Part shown: in pieces, positions 5,983 through 6,657 of the stretch
Layout: each line of letters starts with the position of its first letter
Position numbering within the stretch: position 1 is the first letter of the stretch
Assembly: GCA_007131125.1 (NCBI GenBank)
Contig: SLRE01000074.1
Coordinates: forward strand, 1-6,657
Direction: 5' to 3'
Length of the DNA stretch: 6,657 nucleotides
Source: Bacteroidales bacterium
GTDB lineage: Bacteria > Bacteroidota > Bacteroidia > Bacteroidales > UBA7960
Position numbers and translations under genes: made by a program
The notes under the pieces: generated by a model
What the model was told of the DNA's origin: nothing
Database searches by the model: none
Seen by the model: the letters and a program-made list of their open reading frames with translations, nothing else

Positions 5983-6567
5983 ATGGAACTGGTATTTGTA
6001 AGTCATAACCCACATAAAATCGAGGAAATAAGCGAGATCCTGGGTCAGGGTTTCTCACTGAAAGGCCTGGGGGACCTGCCCTGCCATGAGGATATCCCTG
6101 AGCCCCATGAAACCCTTGAAGACAACGCCCTTGAAAAAGCCCGTTACGTAAACAGGAAATTTGGGGTAGACTGCTTTGCCGATGACACCGGCCTGGAGGT
6201 GGAAGCCCTGGATGGACTGCCCGGCGTGCATTCTGCAAGGTATGCCGGAGAAGCCAAAGACAGTGAAGCCAATATTGAAAAGTTGCTGAAAAACCTGGAA
6301 GGGGAAGAAAACCGCAAAGCCCGTTTTCGCACTGTTATTGCATTAATTTTAAACGGCAGGGAATATTTGTTTGAAGAGGTGGTTAACGGAACCATTGCCC
6401 GTCAAAAAGCCGGGACCAAAGGTTTTGGTTATGATCCGGTATTTGTACCCAACGGCTATCAGACCACCTTTGCCCAGATGCCTTTGCATGAGAAAAACCG
6501 GATCAGTCACCGGGGAAGGGCCATACAAAAACTTGCCGCATTCCTGAAATCACTTCCCGGGACTTAG
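5983..6567 (+). CDS. rdgB: RdgB/HAM1-family non-canonical purine NTP pyrophosphatase
   Basis: This cytoplasmic house-cleaning enzyme hydrolyses dITP, ITP and XTP to the monophosphate and pyrophosphate, keeping deaminated purines out of DNA and RNA. At 194 residues it has the normal length and all family motifs in order: the N-terminal nucleotide-binding loop SHNPHKIEE (7-15; the family usually has T.N..K..E), TLEDNALEKA (44-53), the metal-binding and catalytic region FADDTGLEVEAL with Asp67/Asp68, GLPGVHSARYAG (78-89), GFGYDP (147-152) and the base-recognition motif SHRGRA (175-180). The start is firm because the family begins directly with the beta strand MELVFVSHN and no later start would keep the loop. 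The oddity is upstream: the terminator hairpin ends 8 bases before the ATG, leaving no room for a separate promoter between them. Expression must rely on read-through or on a promoter overlapping the hairpin or the carrier gene. It is not functionally linked to the carboxylase pair. Confidence 0.95.
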   Translation: MELVFVSHNPHKIEEISEILGQGFSLKGLGDLPCHEDIPEPHETLEDNALEKARYVNRKFGVDCFADDTGLEVEALDGLPGVHSARYAGEAKDSEANIEKLLKNLEGEENRKARFRTVIALILNGREYLFEEVVNGTIARQKAGTKGFGYDPVFVPNGYQTTFAQMPLHEKNRISHRGRAIQKLAAFLKSLPGT

Positions 6568-6657
6568 GGCTTCTCTGATCATCATGGAAAAAAGTTCCAT
6601 GACCGATATGCCTTCCACTTCGGCCTGCTGGGGAACAATACTTGTTTCGGACATGCC
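6550..6657 (-). CDS. C-terminal end of an unrecognised protein, cut by the window edge
   Basis: Reading leftward from the right edge, 35 open codons end in TGA at 6552-6550. They give a plausible C-terminal tail that starts GMSETSIVPQQAEVEG and continues to ISVMELFSMMIREALSPGK. The tail looks amphipathic and helical. I do not recognise the family, and the fragment is too short to assign a function. Its last six codons overlap the end of rdgB by 18 bases in tail-to-tail arrangement. The opposite strand is also open here (ATG at 6584), but that reading (MEKSSMTDMPSTSACWG) looks less protein-like. The call rests on the open frame, residue composition and compact convergent layout. Confidence 0.5.
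   Translation of the reverse strand, partial: GMSETSIVPQQAEVEGISVMELFSMMIREALSPGK

Noticed and set aside
6583..6601. Hairpin CATGGAA-AAAAG-TTCCATG shortly after the rdgB stop
   Set aside because: The stem is only 7 bp with no T run on the plus strand, and it lies within the probable minus-strand coding region (MELFSM). It is too weak to call as a terminator.

Overview
The window looks like a chromosomal segment of a Bacteroidota (Bacteroidetes) bacterium. The evidence is a secreted protein ending in a type IX secretion (Por secretion system) sorting domain, promoter elements of the Bacteroidota TTTG / TAnnTTTG type, A/T-rich leaders without Shine-Dalgarno sequences, and carboxylase subunits with the sequence style of that phylum. 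I see no transposon, phage, CRISPR, tRNA or rRNA sequence. The genus cannot be assigned from this alone.

Layout: bases 1-298 are non-coding or edge sequence holding a very good promoter and two hairpins. Bases 299-3625 encode an 1108-residue secreted serine endopeptidase of the lysyl endopeptidase (Achromobacter protease I) type, with a propeptide, the protease domain, about four beta-rich accessory modules and a C-terminal T9SS sorting domain. After a 279-base A/T-rich gap with a probable promoter and a small palindrome come the carboxyltransferase (beta) subunit of an acyl-CoA carboxylase (3905-5452) and, 128 bases later, its biotin carrier protein (5581-5907). A strong hairpin terminator (5934-5974) follows. 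Only 8 bases beyond it starts an RdgB/HAM1-type house-cleaning nucleotide pyrophosphatase (5983-6567). At the right edge, the C-terminal end of an unrecognised minus-strand gene (6550-6657) overlaps the 3' end of rdgB tail to tail.

Functionally there are three unrelated units: an exported, probably lysine-specific protease for extracellular protein breakdown; two of the three components of a biotin-dependent acyl-CoA carboxylase (most likely propionyl-CoA to methylmalonyl-CoA), with the biotin carboxylase component not in the window; and a nucleotide-pool sanitising enzyme. No new multi-gene system is visible. The most interesting points are the unusual protease (conserved triad and all six cysteines, but one replaced active-site-region residue), an 11-T tract inside its gene where a one-base slip in either direction removes the secretion signal, and a terminator placed almost on the rdgB start codon.
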